A DNA stretch of 64,000 nucleotides from Streptomyces sp. NK08204 (GTDB taxonomy: Bacteria > Actinomycetota > Actinomycetes > Streptomycetales > Streptomycetaceae): NCBI RefSeq assembly GCF_020400585.1, contig NZ_JAINVF010000001.1, positions 558,001 to 622,000 of the forward strand, in the 5' to 3' direction. Shown piece by piece: positions 8,631 through 18,623 of this stretch (positions within the stretch are counted from its first letter, which is position 1; each line of letters begins with the position of its first letter). Under the pieces are notes generated by a model that was not told where the DNA came from, ran no database searches, and worked only from the letters and a program-made list of their open reading frames with translations. Both the position numbers and the translations under genes were made by a program.

Positions 8631-10781
8631 CTAGGCGACGCCGGGACGGCGCGGCAGCAGCACGTTGACGTCCGCGGTCGTGACCGGAGCCGTGGTGGCG
8701 CTGGTGCCGTCGGCGAAGTAGTAGGTGGCGGTCCAGGAGAAGTTCTTCGCGGCGGCGTCGGCCAGGGAGAAGACCACGGGGGGCGGGGCGCCGCCTTTGC
8801 GCACCAGGGCGCTCTTGACCTGCTCCTGCGCCGGGGCCTGGCCGTCACAGGTCAGCACGACCTTGACCAGGTCGACGGTGGCCCAGTCGACGAGGTCCGG
8901 CGAGACGATGACGCTGATCACCGAGCCGACCATGTCCCCTACCTCGACCGTCGCCTCGTCGGTCACGGTCTCGGGGATCTCCCGGACGCTGCCGTTCTTG
9001 TAGCGCACCAGGCCGCTGTACGTCAGCGTGCCGGAGTGGGCCTCGCGGACCTGGATCGTCCACTCCTTGTACGGCTCGGACACGTTCAGCAGTTTGCTGT
9101 CGGCCCAGCTGTAGCCGCTCTGGGGATCCTCGTAGCGGACGTCGACCAGGATGGAGTCGATCGTGGAGGCCAGGTCGCCGACGGCGACGACCCTGACCCG
9201 GCGCATGTCGTTGAACGGCGAGCTCAGGTAGATGCGCTTGCCGGTCGTCTCCTTCCAGTCGTCCTGGAAGGCCTCGCCCTTGGTCCGGTAGTCGACCCGG
9301 TACCGTACGGGCCGGTCGCGCTTCTCCGCGATGACATGGGTGAGGGTCTGCTCGGTGTTGTTCTGCTCGGTGAACACGACCTGGTCCGAGATCGCCGGCC
9401 CGTCGGCCGGTGTGTACTCGATGCTGACGGTGGCGGAGTCCACGCACTTGAAGTCGAGGTTGCCGGGCAGCACATGCAGTTCGAGTACTCCCAGGTCGTC
9501 CGCGTTGATGGTCAGGGGCCCGGTGTGCGGCGCGAGGGGTGCCTGGTAGACGGTCGACGTTCCCCTGTAGTTGACCGTGAAGGAGTGCTGGTACTCCCGG
9601 GAGTCGCCTTTGACGTAGGCGGCGAACGTCTCGGTCTGTTCGGGCTTGTCGAAGTGGTAGTCGTTTGTCTCCAGCTTGTCGCCCTGGTACTGCACGTGGA
9701 CGTCCACGCTGTGCACCGGCCCATCGGCGCCGAAGTCGGCGTTCACCCGCACCGGGACGGAGAACGAGCGGAAGAACGGGTCGTCGAGGTCGATCTCGCG
9801 GTAGTGATCGGCCCACAGCACCGGCCGGCCCTGCTTGTCGGCCATGTTGGTGATGTTCGGCAGTGTGCCCTGCGGATTGAACGGCCACAGCACCGCGGTC
9901 TGCTCGTTGACGGTGATCGTGAAGTCGTCGATGCGCAGATTGCTGTACTCCCGGTGGATCGTCTCGTAGTCCTCCAGGACGGAACGGTCCCCGGTGTAGC
10001 CCTCGATCTGTTCCGTCATCCGCTTGGTGGCGAGGTCGAGCACGGTCCGCCGCACGCTCTCCTCGATCCGGGCCACCATCTGAGCGTCTGCGCCCGTGCC
10101 GGCGTCCACATGGGTGTCGATGACATCGGTGTTCGTCGCCACCTCGGCGATCGTGTTGGAGAAGGTGTCGGCGCCCCAGCCGGCGTCGTCGGAGGCGTTC
10201 TGCACGAAGGAGCGGAACTTGGTCGACGAGAAGTGGCCGTATCCCGTGACGGAGGGAAGCTTCACCCAGCCGTTCATGCCGTAGGCCACCTGGACGATGC
10301 CGCCCTTGCCCTGGAGTGCCTCGGCGAACAGGGTGGCGCCGAAGTCCGGCAGTTCGACGGTGAACGGGGTGACATTGTCCCCGTACAGGGAGGGCCCGAC
10401 CGGGTTCCACACCTTGCTGACGAGGGTTCCGCCGACGTCGGACAGGTTGAGGTGGGCCGTGCCGTTCGCCCAGGTGATGGTCCCGAGGCCGACCCGGTCG
10501 GCGAGGCCCTGACCGACCTGGGCGCGCAGCTGGTCGAGAATGACGGCGCGGGTGGGGTCGTCCAGCGCGAACTGGGTGTCGAAGGTCGCGAACCCGCCCC
10601 CGGTCTGGCCCGACGGCTGGACCTTCGGCTGCCGGTACTTGAGGTACATGAAGACGGGGTTTCCCTGGGCGTCGCAGCGGAAGGTCGGCTGTTGCGGCAC
10701 CGCGTAGAAGAGCGCGGGGTCGGCGTGGTCGCCGTAGACCTGTACGCCGGCGATCATCTGGGCCTTGTCGATCTGGAGCAT
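8631..10781 (-). CDS. Large paralog 3: DHADP-signature beta-repeat protein
   Basis: A 716-aa paralog. Its N-terminal signature is YGDHADPALFYAVP (residues 16-29), followed by GGGFATFDTQFAL, PSLYGDNVTPFTVELPDFGA, PQGTLPNI and EIDLDDPFFRSFSVPVRV. The back half contains repeated VDVHVQYQGD, VSIEYTPAD, VDVRYEDPQSG and YTYSGLVRY-type strand pairs, again consistent with chained beta-sandwich modules. It is less proline-rich than paralog 1 and has the closest match to the common consensus. No export signal is visible, so a cytosolic assembly or a non-Sec route is possible. No function can be assigned. Confidence 0.87.
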   Translation of the reverse strand: MLQIDKAQMIAGVQVYGDHADPALFYAVPQQPTFRCDAQGNPVFMYLKYRQPKVQPSGQTGGGFATFDTQFALDDPTRAVILDQLRAQVGQGLADRVGLGTITWANGTAHLNLSDVGGTLVSKVWNPVGPSLYGDNVTPFTVELPDFGATLFAEALQGKGGIVQVAYGMNGWVKLPSVTGYGHFSSTKFRSFVQNASDDAGWGADTFSNTIAEVATNTDVIDTHVDAGTGADAQMVARIEESVRRTVLDLATKRMTEQIEGYTGDRSVLEDYETIHREYSNLRIDDFTITVNEQTAVLWPFNPQGTLPNITNMADKQGRPVLWADHYREIDLDDPFFRSFSVPVRVNADFGADGPVHSVDVHVQYQGDKLETNDYHFDKPEQTETFAAYVKGDSREYQHSFTVNYRGTSTVYQAPLAPHTGPLTINADDLGVLELHVLPGNLDFKCVDSATVSIEYTPADGPAISDQVVFTEQNNTEQTLTHVIAEKRDRPVRYRVDYRTKGEAFQDDWKETTGKRIYLSSPFNDMRRVRVVAVGDLASTIDSILVDVRYEDPQSGYSWADSKLLNVSEPYKEWTIQVREAHSGTLTYSGLVRYKNGSVREIPETVTDEATVEVGDMVGSVISVIVSPDLVDWATVDLVKVVLTCDGQAPAQEQVKSALVRKGGAPPPVVFSLADAAAKNFSWTATYYFADGTSATTAPVTTADVNVLLPRRPGVA

Positions 10782-10818
10782 GGTGGCCTTCCTGGGCCCG
10801 GACCGGCCGGCGCTCCGG

Positions 10819-11916
10819 CTAGATCCGGACGTGGGGGGTGGTGAAACGGACGGTGTGCTTCGGGACGGTCCCGCCGCTGCCGCCGGTCTCGGACACGTCG
10901 ACGACGAGTTCGCCGTCGAGGTCGTCCCGCCCGCTGGCCACGCGCCAGGACACGGACCACGCGGGCGCGGTCAGGGTGAAGCTGCGGTGGTCGGGCAGGC
11001 CGTCGCCCGCCGGCTGGTACCAGGCCTCGACCGCGACGGTGGTGCCCTCGTCCCTGCCGGGCGCCTCGCAGGTGACGGTGACGACGCCCAGGGTGTGATC
11101 GTCCACGGTCCAGCCGGAGGTGTCGGGGGTGCCTGTGCGCTCGTAGGAGCTGCCGTCGTCCCCGTGGACGGTGAGCCGCAAGCTCTGCCCGGCCGGCAGC
11201 CGGGCCGGGGCGGTGTCCGCAGCGGTGACCGTCACCGTCCAGGCCGTCCCCGCCTCGTCGGTGCCGGACAGATCCAGCCGGCGGACGGGCAACTCGCCCA
11301 CGGGGGCCGTGAGCCGGAGCGGCAGCACCGCCTCGGGCGGGGTCGGTACGGACTCGGGGGGCTCTGCCTGAGCGGAGAGCGCGAAGGTGTGGCGTTCCGC
11401 CGAGGGCGCGGCGCTCAGGGCCTGGCCGACGTCCAGTTCACGGCGGACCCGCTCGGTCTCCAGCGTGGCGTCGAAGCGGACGAAGAGCTTGCCGGGAGAG
11501 CCGGAGAGGGCCTCCTGCACCAGGGGAACCTGTGCCGGCTCCACGCGTGCGGTCAGCAGCGCCGTGTACGGTGGCGCGCCCGACGACGCGGACTGGGCCA
11601 GTTCGGTCTCCTCTCCGCCGTCGGCCCGCGCGGTCAACGTGACGCCGTGGACCTTCACGCCGCCGATCGCGACGACCAGGTCGCCCTGCGCGACCTCCAA
11701 CTCCTCGGCGGCCTGTGCCAGCAGGGCGGCCGTCTCCTCGTGGTCCGGCCACCAGTGCGCACTGATCTGCACGGACGCGGAAGCACCCGCCACCACCAGG
11801 CTGGCCATGGGAACGCCCTGCGGCGAGAGGTCCAAAGCGGGCTCTCCTGGCAGCAGACGGACCGTCAGAGGGGCATGCCGGTCGACGAGGAGCCGAGGGG
11901 AGGAGTGTGAGGACAT
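10819..11916 (-). CDS. Uncharacterised 365-aa beta-rich protein, first gene of the minus-strand operon
   Basis: A 365-aa protein of unknown family. It lacks the DHADP signature. The sequence alternates Val/Thr-rich strands (APLTVRLLPGEPALDLSP, ASLVVAGASASVQI) with a helical stretch near residues 60-80 (EETAALLAQAAEELEVAQGD). Its last third (GTAWTVTVTAADTAPARLPA, WTVDDHTLGVVTVTCEAPG, FTLTAPAWSVSWRV) resembles the beta repeats of the large paralogs. It lies at the head of the operon, and an AGAGGCAAA ribosome site precedes its ATG at 11916. It could be a capping or adaptor subunit; that is speculation. Confidence 0.75.
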   Translation of the reverse strand: MSSHSSPRLLVDRHAPLTVRLLPGEPALDLSPQGVPMASLVVAGASASVQISAHWWPDHEETAALLAQAAEELEVAQGDLVVAIGGVKVHGVTLTARADGGEETELAQSASSGAPPYTALLTARVEPAQVPLVQEALSGSPGKLFVRFDATLETERVRRELDVGQALSAAPSAERHTFALSAQAEPPESVPTPPEAVLPLRLTAPVGELPVRRLDLSGTDEAGTAWTVTVTAADTAPARLPAGQSLRLTVHGDDGSSYERTGTPDTSGWTVDDHTLGVVTVTCEAPGRDEGTTVAVEAWYQPAGDGLPDHRSFTLTAPAWSVSWRVASGRDDLDGELVVDVSETGGSGGTVPKHTVRFTTPHVRI

Positions 11917-11996
11917 TTTGCCTCTATTGGGTGGATGTGCTCACAATCAAGTGTAGAGCGCGTTCCGCCTGGTCGCACGGAAGAAGGTGGAGAATC
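11917..11996. promoter_or_regulatory. Divergent promoter region of the paralog cluster
   Basis: This 80-bp gap separates the first codons of the two divergent operons and is clearly richer in A/T than its surroundings (for example TTTTGCCTCTATTGG and CACAATCAAGTGTAGA). Both transcripts must start in or near it. I cannot assign a consensus -35/-10 pair, and no heptamer array like the one at 26463 is present. Confidence 0.5.
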
Positions 11997-14018
11997 GTGC
12001 TCCGGCTCCCCGCACTCCTGGCCCGACCGACCTGGTCGCTGTACGCCGACGACCAGCTTGACCAGGTGTTCTACGCGATCGCATCAGTGCCCCGGCTGGC
12101 CCGGGGACCCGACGGAGCCGCCGTGCTGTCGCTGATCAAGCACCGTTCCGGCACCGACAAGTTGAACGGCGGAATCATTGAACTGCAAACGGAGCTCGCG
12201 CTGCGCCCGGAGGAACGCGACGAGGCCCTGACAGCCGCACGCACCCACTGCGGTGACACGGCCGCGGTCCGGGCGTCCGGCGGACCTCAACTCGCCACTC
12301 CCCTCTGGCTGGACGGCACGGCCTCCCTGCAACTGCTCGACCCCGAAGTGAGGTCCGACGAACGGACGGTGCACGCCCAGCCCTCGCTGTCCGGGAGCAA
12401 CCCGGCCGTGTTCCAGGCCTCGTTGACGCAAGAGGGCGCCACGATGCAGTGGGACGCACTGCGCTCGGCACGGCCCTCACTGCAGGCCGCCTACCGGCTG
12501 CGCGCGATGGCGAGGATCCCCGACGGACGGGTGCACGCCTACGCCCGCAGCGCCGACGTGACCGCCCTGTGGACGCAGGTCGCGGCGCTCCCCGACGCAC
12601 GGGAGGCACTGGTTCAGGCGTCCGCGGCCGGCGTCGACGTCCTGGACTGGCCCGCGGACGGCGACCCCGCACTCCGCGAAGCCTTCGTCTCCTGGGGCTG
12701 GGAGTGGCTCGCCCCCTGGCTGCCGCCGCACGGCACGCCACCCACCAGCGACATCGACGCCGTGTTCACGGGTGCGGCCGGCCTGCCGTGGCCGTTCGAC
12801 GCCGCCGGCACGCTGGACCCGCCCGACCTGGCCCGCGACGAGGGCTGCTTCCTCGCTGTCGACCTCTCCGATCCGATCTTCCAGCAACGCCGCACCGTGG
12901 TCAGCTGCAATGCCGACTTCGCGGCGGGCACGATCGCGGCCGTCACCGCCCGGATCACGTACGGAGACCAGCGCCACGACGCCGTGTTCACCGACAACAC
13001 CACGGTCGATCAGGTCACTTGGACGGTCGACCCGGCGCTCGGCAGGACGATCACCGTGCGCCCGGTGGTGTCCTTCGCCGCCTCCAGCGCCACGCTGGAA
13101 CTGCCTGAGCTGCGCACCGACAACCAGTTCGTGCTCCTCAGCATCGACGACGTCGGACGGCTGACGGTCGACCTGAGCGCCGCAGCCCTCGACTGGTCGA
13201 CCGTCCACCACGTCGAGGCCGGCGTCCGCTACCAGGACAGCGACCACGGCGTCGGGCTCGTGGAGGACACCGTCAAACTCGATGCGTCCCAGCCCAGTCA
13301 GCGCTACGAGCGGACTGTGTACGCGCCCGTGAGCCGGCCCTACGACCTGCGGCTGGTCTACGCCCTCACCAACGGACAGACCCTGGTGCGGGACTGGTCG
13401 CCACGGACCGGTAGAACGGTCCTCGTACCCGCGCCGTTCGACCGGTGGCTGACCCTCCGGCTGCGCGCGGCCGGCTGGTCCGGCGGCATCAGCGCGTTCC
13501 AGGTCGACCTGGAGGCCGACGACGGAACGGGACGCACCAACAGGTCCACCGTCCGGCTCACCCCCGAGACCGGCACGGCGGACTGGCGCACCAGCCTCGC
13601 GCCGGCCGCGACCGGGCAGTTCCGCTACCGCGTGACGACCCTGTACACGGACGGGCACTCCACCGTGGACCCCTGGAAGGAGGGCGAGGGGTCCCGGACT
13701 CTCGATGTCGGGCCGGCACCGTCGCGGGTCCTGGACGTGACGGTGGTGGCCGACCTCGTGGACTTCACCGTGGTCAAACTCGTCAAGACCACCCTCCGCC
13801 ACCCGGTGCCCACGGGTGAGCCGGTCACCCACGAGATGGTGTTCGCTCCCGGCCGGGCCACCAGCGCGTCGTGGCAGTTGCCGTTGTCCGACGACAGCGG
13901 CGCGGGCGGACCCGACTACACCGTCGCCTCCACCTTCTACCTGCGGGACGGAGACCACCGCACGACCCCCGAGACGCCCGGAACCGACCCGACCGTGGTG
14001 CTCCGGCTGCCGGCCTGA
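11997..14018 (+). CDS. Large paralog 4: divergent member of the beta-repeat family
   Basis: A 673-aa paralog read from GTG 11997, which follows a good ribosome site (AAGGTGGAG). The in-frame extension upstream to 11907 would overlap the divergent gene and lacks family character. The signature is degenerate here (LYADDQLDQVFYAI instead of Y-x-D-H-A-D-P), but NGGIIELQTELAL, PSLSGSNPAVFQASLTQEGA, QAAYRLRAMARIP, AAGTLDPPDL and AVDLSDPIFQQRRTVV align with the other members. The C-terminal half again has VEAGVRYQDSDHG, YDLRLVYALTNGQ and FRYRVTTLYTDGHS-type strand pairs. It is shorter than its relatives and may have lost the ligand or partner contacts of the DP motif. Function unknown. Confidence 0.84.
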   Translation: MLRLPALLARPTWSLYADDQLDQVFYAIASVPRLARGPDGAAVLSLIKHRSGTDKLNGGIIELQTELALRPEERDEALTAARTHCGDTAAVRASGGPQLATPLWLDGTASLQLLDPEVRSDERTVHAQPSLSGSNPAVFQASLTQEGATMQWDALRSARPSLQAAYRLRAMARIPDGRVHAYARSADVTALWTQVAALPDAREALVQASAAGVDVLDWPADGDPALREAFVSWGWEWLAPWLPPHGTPPTSDIDAVFTGAAGLPWPFDAAGTLDPPDLARDEGCFLAVDLSDPIFQQRRTVVSCNADFAAGTIAAVTARITYGDQRHDAVFTDNTTVDQVTWTVDPALGRTITVRPVVSFAASSATLELPELRTDNQFVLLSIDDVGRLTVDLSAAALDWSTVHHVEAGVRYQDSDHGVGLVEDTVKLDASQPSQRYERTVYAPVSRPYDLRLVYALTNGQTLVRDWSPRTGRTVLVPAPFDRWLTLRLRAAGWSGGISAFQVDLEADDGTGRTNRSTVRLTPETGTADWRTSLAPAATGQFRYRVTTLYTDGHSTVDPWKEGEGSRTLDVGPAPSRVLDVTVVADLVDFTVVKLVKTTLRHPVPTGEPVTHEMVFAPGRATSASWQLPLSDDSGAGGPDYTVASTFYLRDGDHRTTPETPGTDPTVVLRLPA

Positions 14019-14042
14019 ATCAGCTGTGCGAGGAGAGACGTC

Positions 14043-16367
14043 ATGCTGAACCTGCTCAACAAGTTCGTGGTTCCCGAGGTGAGTCACGTCGACATCTACC
14101 AGGACGACGAGGACCCGCTTCAGTTCTGGATGATTCCGCAACGCGTCCGGGCCGCCATCGGTCCGCAGAACACCCCGGAACTGTCCATCTACGCCTTCGC
14201 CAGGGACATGAGTGTGATGGCGGGAATCGACAAACCGCTGCCGGCCGGTGAGACCGAGGGCGGACTGATGACCCTCACCGTCGAGTGCACGGTGCAGCAG
14301 GAGGACCGGGAGAAGATCCTCACATACCTGCGCAGCCAGGTGCTGTCGGGGGCGCTGCGGCTCGCCCGTCCGGTGGCCTCCGGCGGGGAGATCGGCACGC
14401 AGTGGCGCGGACCGGTGGCCGGTGATCCCAAACTCGCCTATCCCACCTGGATCGAGGGCGACGTCCAGTTCTGCCTCCCCTCCCCCATGGGCCCCACCTT
14501 CGTTCAGCCCGGCGACAACAAGGTCAAGCCGTCCCTGACCGAGTCGAACGTCGCCAGCTTCTCCATCGGGCTCGGACAGGAAGGCATACGGCTCTTCCGT
14601 GAGACGATCAAGACGGGCAAGCTGCCTGCGCACGTCGCCTACAGTCTCCAGTTCGTGGCTCGGGTCCCCTCGATCACGGTCACCGTTTCGGGTCATTCCG
14701 AGGCGGTGCACCAGGAGCTGAAGGACCACGCCACCATCGTGGAGACCCAAAATGGCGTCCCCGTCCGGACGTTTCCCCAGGTGAGCAGCCTGAAGGAGCT
14801 CCACGACCTGTCCGGCAGCCTCAACGTCGAGTACACGAAGTTCGACTTCGCCCAGCAGGACGACGCGATGCGCGATCAACTGGAGAAGTTCGTCCTGGAC
14901 ATCGCCACCGCGTACTTGAAGAGCATGTTCTGCCAACCCCTGATCACGGGTCAGCTGGACAAGGCGAAACTGGGCGACGACCCCATGCAGAACTTCAAGC
15001 CGCCCGGGACGCTGGTGAGCGGCGGAAACCAGCTGTGGCTCAAGGAGTTCGAGCAGACGGGTGAGTCGGACTTCGCCATGACCTTCCACGGCAACATCGC
15101 TCACCCCTTCTCGACCTACCCCAGTGCGGCCCTGGTCTCCATGGTCACCCAGCCCGAGCTGGAGAAGGCGTTCATCGAGGCCGACCTCAACACGCCCATC
15201 TTCCACACCCTCCAGGTCCCGGTCCGGGTGACCGCCGACTTCGAGCACGACCCGATCGCCGGCATCCAGGTGACACTCGACTACCGGCAGACCGACGACC
15301 GCACCGGCGAGGTCAAGGCCTTCTCGCAGACCTACGACTTCCTCAACGGATCCGAGACCTACTACTTCCGCACCACCTTGGCCAAGGACGCCCAGGGAGC
15401 GCCGAAGGACACGTTCACCTATTCCAGCCGGCTCCACTACAAGGCCGCACAGGCGTCCACCGACATCCCCCCGCAGCCCACCCGCGAGAAAAGCCTCATC
15501 ATCGGCTACGACCGGCTGAGCTGTGTCGACGTCAAGGTGGTGGCCGGCACGATTCCGTGGACGACGGTTCAGGCGGTCCAGGTCGACCTGCGACTGCCCG
15601 GCGTGTCCCTGCCGTCGGCGGCGAAGACGGTCATCCTCAACGCGTCGACCGCCGAGGACAGCTGGTTCAGCTACACCGGCGGCCAGACATCACCCGAGTA
15701 TGAATACAGCTGCGAGTTCCTGCTGGTGAACGGCAGCCGTATGACGACCCCTCCGCAGCGCTCCTCCGCCTCACGGCTGCTCATCGACGCGCCCTTCGAG
15801 GACCGCATGAGCGCCTTCTTCACACCCGAGGGCCTCTTCCCGCCTCTCCAGTCGATCGTCGTGTCCACGAAGTACGCGGACGAGGCCGCCTCGTACCACA
15901 CGGAGAACACCCACGTCTTCACCAACAACACCGAGCCCTGGCGCTGGGACGTGGACCTGCCCTCCGCGAAGAACCGAAAGTTCCAGTACAAGGCCGACAT
16001 CACCTACGTCGACGGGACAACGGCCCCCGGGCAATGGCAGGAGGGCCAGGAGGGGACCGTCCAGGTCGGCGAAGTGAAGAGCTCGCTGTTGGACGTGACA
16101 GTGACCGCCGGTGCACTGGACATGACCAAATGGAAGCTCGTCGTCGTCAAACTCCGCCATGAGGACCCGGCCACCCATGAGGTCCAGGAGCAGACGATCA
16201 AGCTCACTCCGGCCAACGCCGGCCAGGACCAGTCGTGGAAGGTCGCCCTGAAGGATCCCACCGCCACGACGTACACCTACGAGCTGGCCGGTTACGGCGT
16301 CGACGGAACCCACAAGACGACGCCCGCCACCACGAGCAGCGACAAACTGCTCGTGGTCGAGCTGTGA
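14043..16367 (+). CDS. Large paralog 5: DEDP-signature beta-repeat protein
   Basis: At 774 aa, the longest paralog. The N-terminus carries YQDDEDPLQFWMIP (residues 19-32), then EGGLMTLTVECTV, PSLTESNVASFSIGLGQEG, HVAYSLQFVARVP and EADLNTPIFHTLQVPVRV. Residues about 210-320 hold a charged helical region absent from some relatives. The C-terminal part repeats modules ending in YTYELAGYGVDGT-like strands. A GAGGAGAGACGTC ribosome site precedes the ATG, 24 bp after paralog 4, so the two are co-transcribed. No signal peptide. It shares all three family motifs, so homology is secure although function is not. Confidence 0.87.
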   Translation: MLNLLNKFVVPEVSHVDIYQDDEDPLQFWMIPQRVRAAIGPQNTPELSIYAFARDMSVMAGIDKPLPAGETEGGLMTLTVECTVQQEDREKILTYLRSQVLSGALRLARPVASGGEIGTQWRGPVAGDPKLAYPTWIEGDVQFCLPSPMGPTFVQPGDNKVKPSLTESNVASFSIGLGQEGIRLFRETIKTGKLPAHVAYSLQFVARVPSITVTVSGHSEAVHQELKDHATIVETQNGVPVRTFPQVSSLKELHDLSGSLNVEYTKFDFAQQDDAMRDQLEKFVLDIATAYLKSMFCQPLITGQLDKAKLGDDPMQNFKPPGTLVSGGNQLWLKEFEQTGESDFAMTFHGNIAHPFSTYPSAALVSMVTQPELEKAFIEADLNTPIFHTLQVPVRVTADFEHDPIAGIQVTLDYRQTDDRTGEVKAFSQTYDFLNGSETYYFRTTLAKDAQGAPKDTFTYSSRLHYKAAQASTDIPPQPTREKSLIIGYDRLSCVDVKVVAGTIPWTTVQAVQVDLRLPGVSLPSAAKTVILNASTAEDSWFSYTGGQTSPEYEYSCEFLLVNGSRMTTPPQRSSASRLLIDAPFEDRMSAFFTPEGLFPPLQSIVVSTKYADEAASYHTENTHVFTNNTEPWRWDVDLPSAKNRKFQYKADITYVDGTTAPGQWQEGQEGTVQVGEVKSSLLDVTVTAGALDMTKWKLVVVKLRHEDPATHEVQEQTIKLTPANAGQDQSWKVALKDPTATTYTYELAGYGVDGTHKTTPATTSSDKLLVVEL

Positions 16368-16395
16368 CGGACGGCGGCCCGAAGGGAGCTGCGTC

Positions 16396-18573
16396 ATGAG
16401 CGACGAAGCGGGCGCTGCGCGCCTCGAGACACGGGACCTGGATCCCGGGCTGACGGGTGCCACCGGACAGACCCTGACCGCGACCGGCGAAACCTTCCAA
16501 CCCGGACTCCTCAGCGACCTGATGGCCCGACGGGCCGAGCCGGAAGCCGATCAGGTCCCTCTGGTGCCCGCGCCGCCGGAGCAACCGGGCGACGTCCTGG
16601 ACGGGGCCCACGCGACGTACTTCGTCCCGGTGGCAACCCTGCCCGCCCGGTCGAAGCGCTCGCGGACGCCCGCGGTGTTCCTGGAGGCCGACGACGTGGG
16701 CAGATGGAACCTGCTGGTGTGGATCGACCTGGTGCGGCCGGACACCGTTGCGGCCGAGGCCCGGCCGATGCCGCTGAGCGACCTCACGGCCACCCTCACC
16801 ACGACCGATGAGCAGTCCACCGTGACCTTCGCCTCGGTGACCGACCTGCCGACGCCGGGGCCCGGCGTCGTGCGCCGCCTGGCCCTCGCCGCCGAGGTGG
16901 ATCCCGCCGTCACCGCCGACACCCTGCAGAACGACACGAACGCGGCCATCGTCGTCAACGGCACCCTCTCCTACCGGGTGTGGAACCCCGAAACGCCGAC
17001 CGGTGAGATCCTCGCGGACCTGGAACCCGGGGAGGAGGCCCAGCTCGAGATGGCCTCCACGACGATGCTGCTCGGTCCGGGCGGCGGCGGAATCGCCGCC
17101 TGCCTGCCCGCATCGGACAAGCCCAACCGCCCGATCTACTACCACTGGAACTTCAAGAGCGGCGCCGACGCGGACCAGGGACTCGACCCGGACAACGTGT
17201 GGGTGGACAGCCCGGCGGGTCTGTGGCAGATGTCGCCCCTGCCCAACCAGTACTTCGTCCTGCCCAGCGAGTACCGGCTGGCATTCGACCTGGAGCACGG
17301 TGCCCCCGCCATGAGTGTGCTGTTGGTACGGCCGGACGCGGCGCCGGACGCCGCCGCCGGCCCGGACCAGGCGTGGAAGGTCAGGGTGCGCTTCAAGCTG
17401 GTCCCCTGGCTGGACCCGCAGTCGATGGAACGCCTGCGCGCGGCCATCGCCGAAGTGGAGGGGATCGCCTACCCGCAACTGGTGCTGGGCGGCTACGCCA
17501 GTGCCTCCTTCGACGAGTCCTCCTGGCTGCAGGACCTGGGAGGCAAGACGCTCAGCACGGAGGCCGGCAACACCACGGTCGACGCACGCGGCTTCGAGCT
17601 GGTGCAGGACTGCTCCATGGAGTACTACACGCTGCTGGCACGGTTGCTCGCCCCGGCGTCCGGCGCGGCGACCGGGATCGGGGGCCGGGTCGTGCTGAAC
17701 CTGCGGAGGTCGCCCGACGACGAAACGGTGAAGGAACAGCGCGACGTGCCGGTGCGGATACGGCTCGACCAGCCGGACGACGGTTTCCTCACCACCGAGC
17801 AGATCACCCCTGCGTTCCCGGATCCCGCCACCTGGCCGCCCGGCTGGACTCCGCCGTTCTACGCCAAGGTCTGCAGCCCGAGCGCCGTGCAGGCCGATGT
17901 CTCGGGGGTGGTCGCGGCCCTGCTCGTCAACGACCCGCTCACCGGCGTGCCGGTCGACTGCGCCCGCGCGACGGCCACCCCGGCGGCCTTCTCCGTGGGC
18001 GGGGCCGGCTCACCCCCGGTCCAGCCCCCTCCGGAGGCTCCGCCGCCCACTCCCCCTGGCCGGCCCGCGTTCCAGCCGCCCGCCGACCCTCCGGTGGGCA
18101 ACGGTGAGGCGCTGCTGCGCCTCACCCAGACCGACGCCGAACCCGTCGATCCGCGCCTGGTGAGCTCGCTGGCCCTCGACTACACCGGGGTCACGGTGAA
18201 GATCGAGCCCGCTGTCATGCTCGAGCGCGTTCACGAGCTGGGCACGTCCACCGGGCTGGTCGCCCGAGTGATCGTGAGCAGCTACCAGTTGAAGCACCCG
18301 GAGAGCCTGCCTCCTGAGCTGGCCGACATGTTCGGCATCGACGTCGAGATGCGCCGGGGCAGCGCCGACGCGGTCACCGTGAGCCTCACCCGCGACACGC
18401 CCGAGGCGAGCGCCGACATCCCGTTCGGTTTCTCGGACCTGGTCGCCGGCCTGCGCGCGGACCAGCCGAAGTTCGAGTACCGGCGGCGCAACGTGGCGAC
18501 CAAGGGCACCGGGCCGTTCTCCCCGTGGGAGTCGGTGGTGGGGCGGAACCTGCTCGTCACTCCGGTGACCTGA
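16396..18573 (+). CDS. Uncharacterised 725-aa companion protein
   Basis: A 725-aa protein with no clear family assignment. It lacks the N-terminal DP signature, but a segment near residues 275-310 (PNQYFVLPSEYRLAFD) resembles the Q-F-W/Y-x-L-P part of the paralogs' signature, hinting at a shared fold placed internally. A proline-rich linker spans roughly residues 535-570, followed by a C-terminal beta domain (LVARVIVSSYQL, ADAVTVSLTRDTP). There is no signal peptide. A GAAGGGAGC ribosome site precedes the ATG. It follows paralog 5 by 28 bp and is probably a structural partner; this is inferred from position only. Confidence 0.75.
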   Translation: MSDEAGAARLETRDLDPGLTGATGQTLTATGETFQPGLLSDLMARRAEPEADQVPLVPAPPEQPGDVLDGAHATYFVPVATLPARSKRSRTPAVFLEADDVGRWNLLVWIDLVRPDTVAAEARPMPLSDLTATLTTTDEQSTVTFASVTDLPTPGPGVVRRLALAAEVDPAVTADTLQNDTNAAIVVNGTLSYRVWNPETPTGEILADLEPGEEAQLEMASTTMLLGPGGGGIAACLPASDKPNRPIYYHWNFKSGADADQGLDPDNVWVDSPAGLWQMSPLPNQYFVLPSEYRLAFDLEHGAPAMSVLLVRPDAAPDAAAGPDQAWKVRVRFKLVPWLDPQSMERLRAAIAEVEGIAYPQLVLGGYASASFDESSWLQDLGGKTLSTEAGNTTVDARGFELVQDCSMEYYTLLARLLAPASGAATGIGGRVVLNLRRSPDDETVKEQRDVPVRIRLDQPDDGFLTTEQITPAFPDPATWPPGWTPPFYAKVCSPSAVQADVSGVVAALLVNDPLTGVPVDCARATATPAAFSVGGAGSPPVQPPPEAPPPTPPGRPAFQPPADPPVGNGEALLRLTQTDAEPVDPRLVSSLALDYTGVTVKIEPAVMLERVHELGTSTGLVARVIVSSYQLKHPESLPPELADMFGIDVEMRRGSADAVTVSLTRDTPEASADIPFGFSDLVAGLRADQPKFEYRRRNVATKGTGPFSPWESVVGRNLLVTPVT

Positions 18574-18623
18574 AGCCGTCGCAGCGGTGCCTGAGCAGGA
18601 CACACAGGAACAGGAGAGACGCG

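Noticed and set aside
12477..15437. A 986-codon open frame on the minus strand opposite two large paralogs
   Set aside because: It is antisense to two genes with clear paralogous motifs and good ribosome sites. Its product is Gly/Arg/Val-rich without recognisable domains, as expected from GC-rich codon bias.
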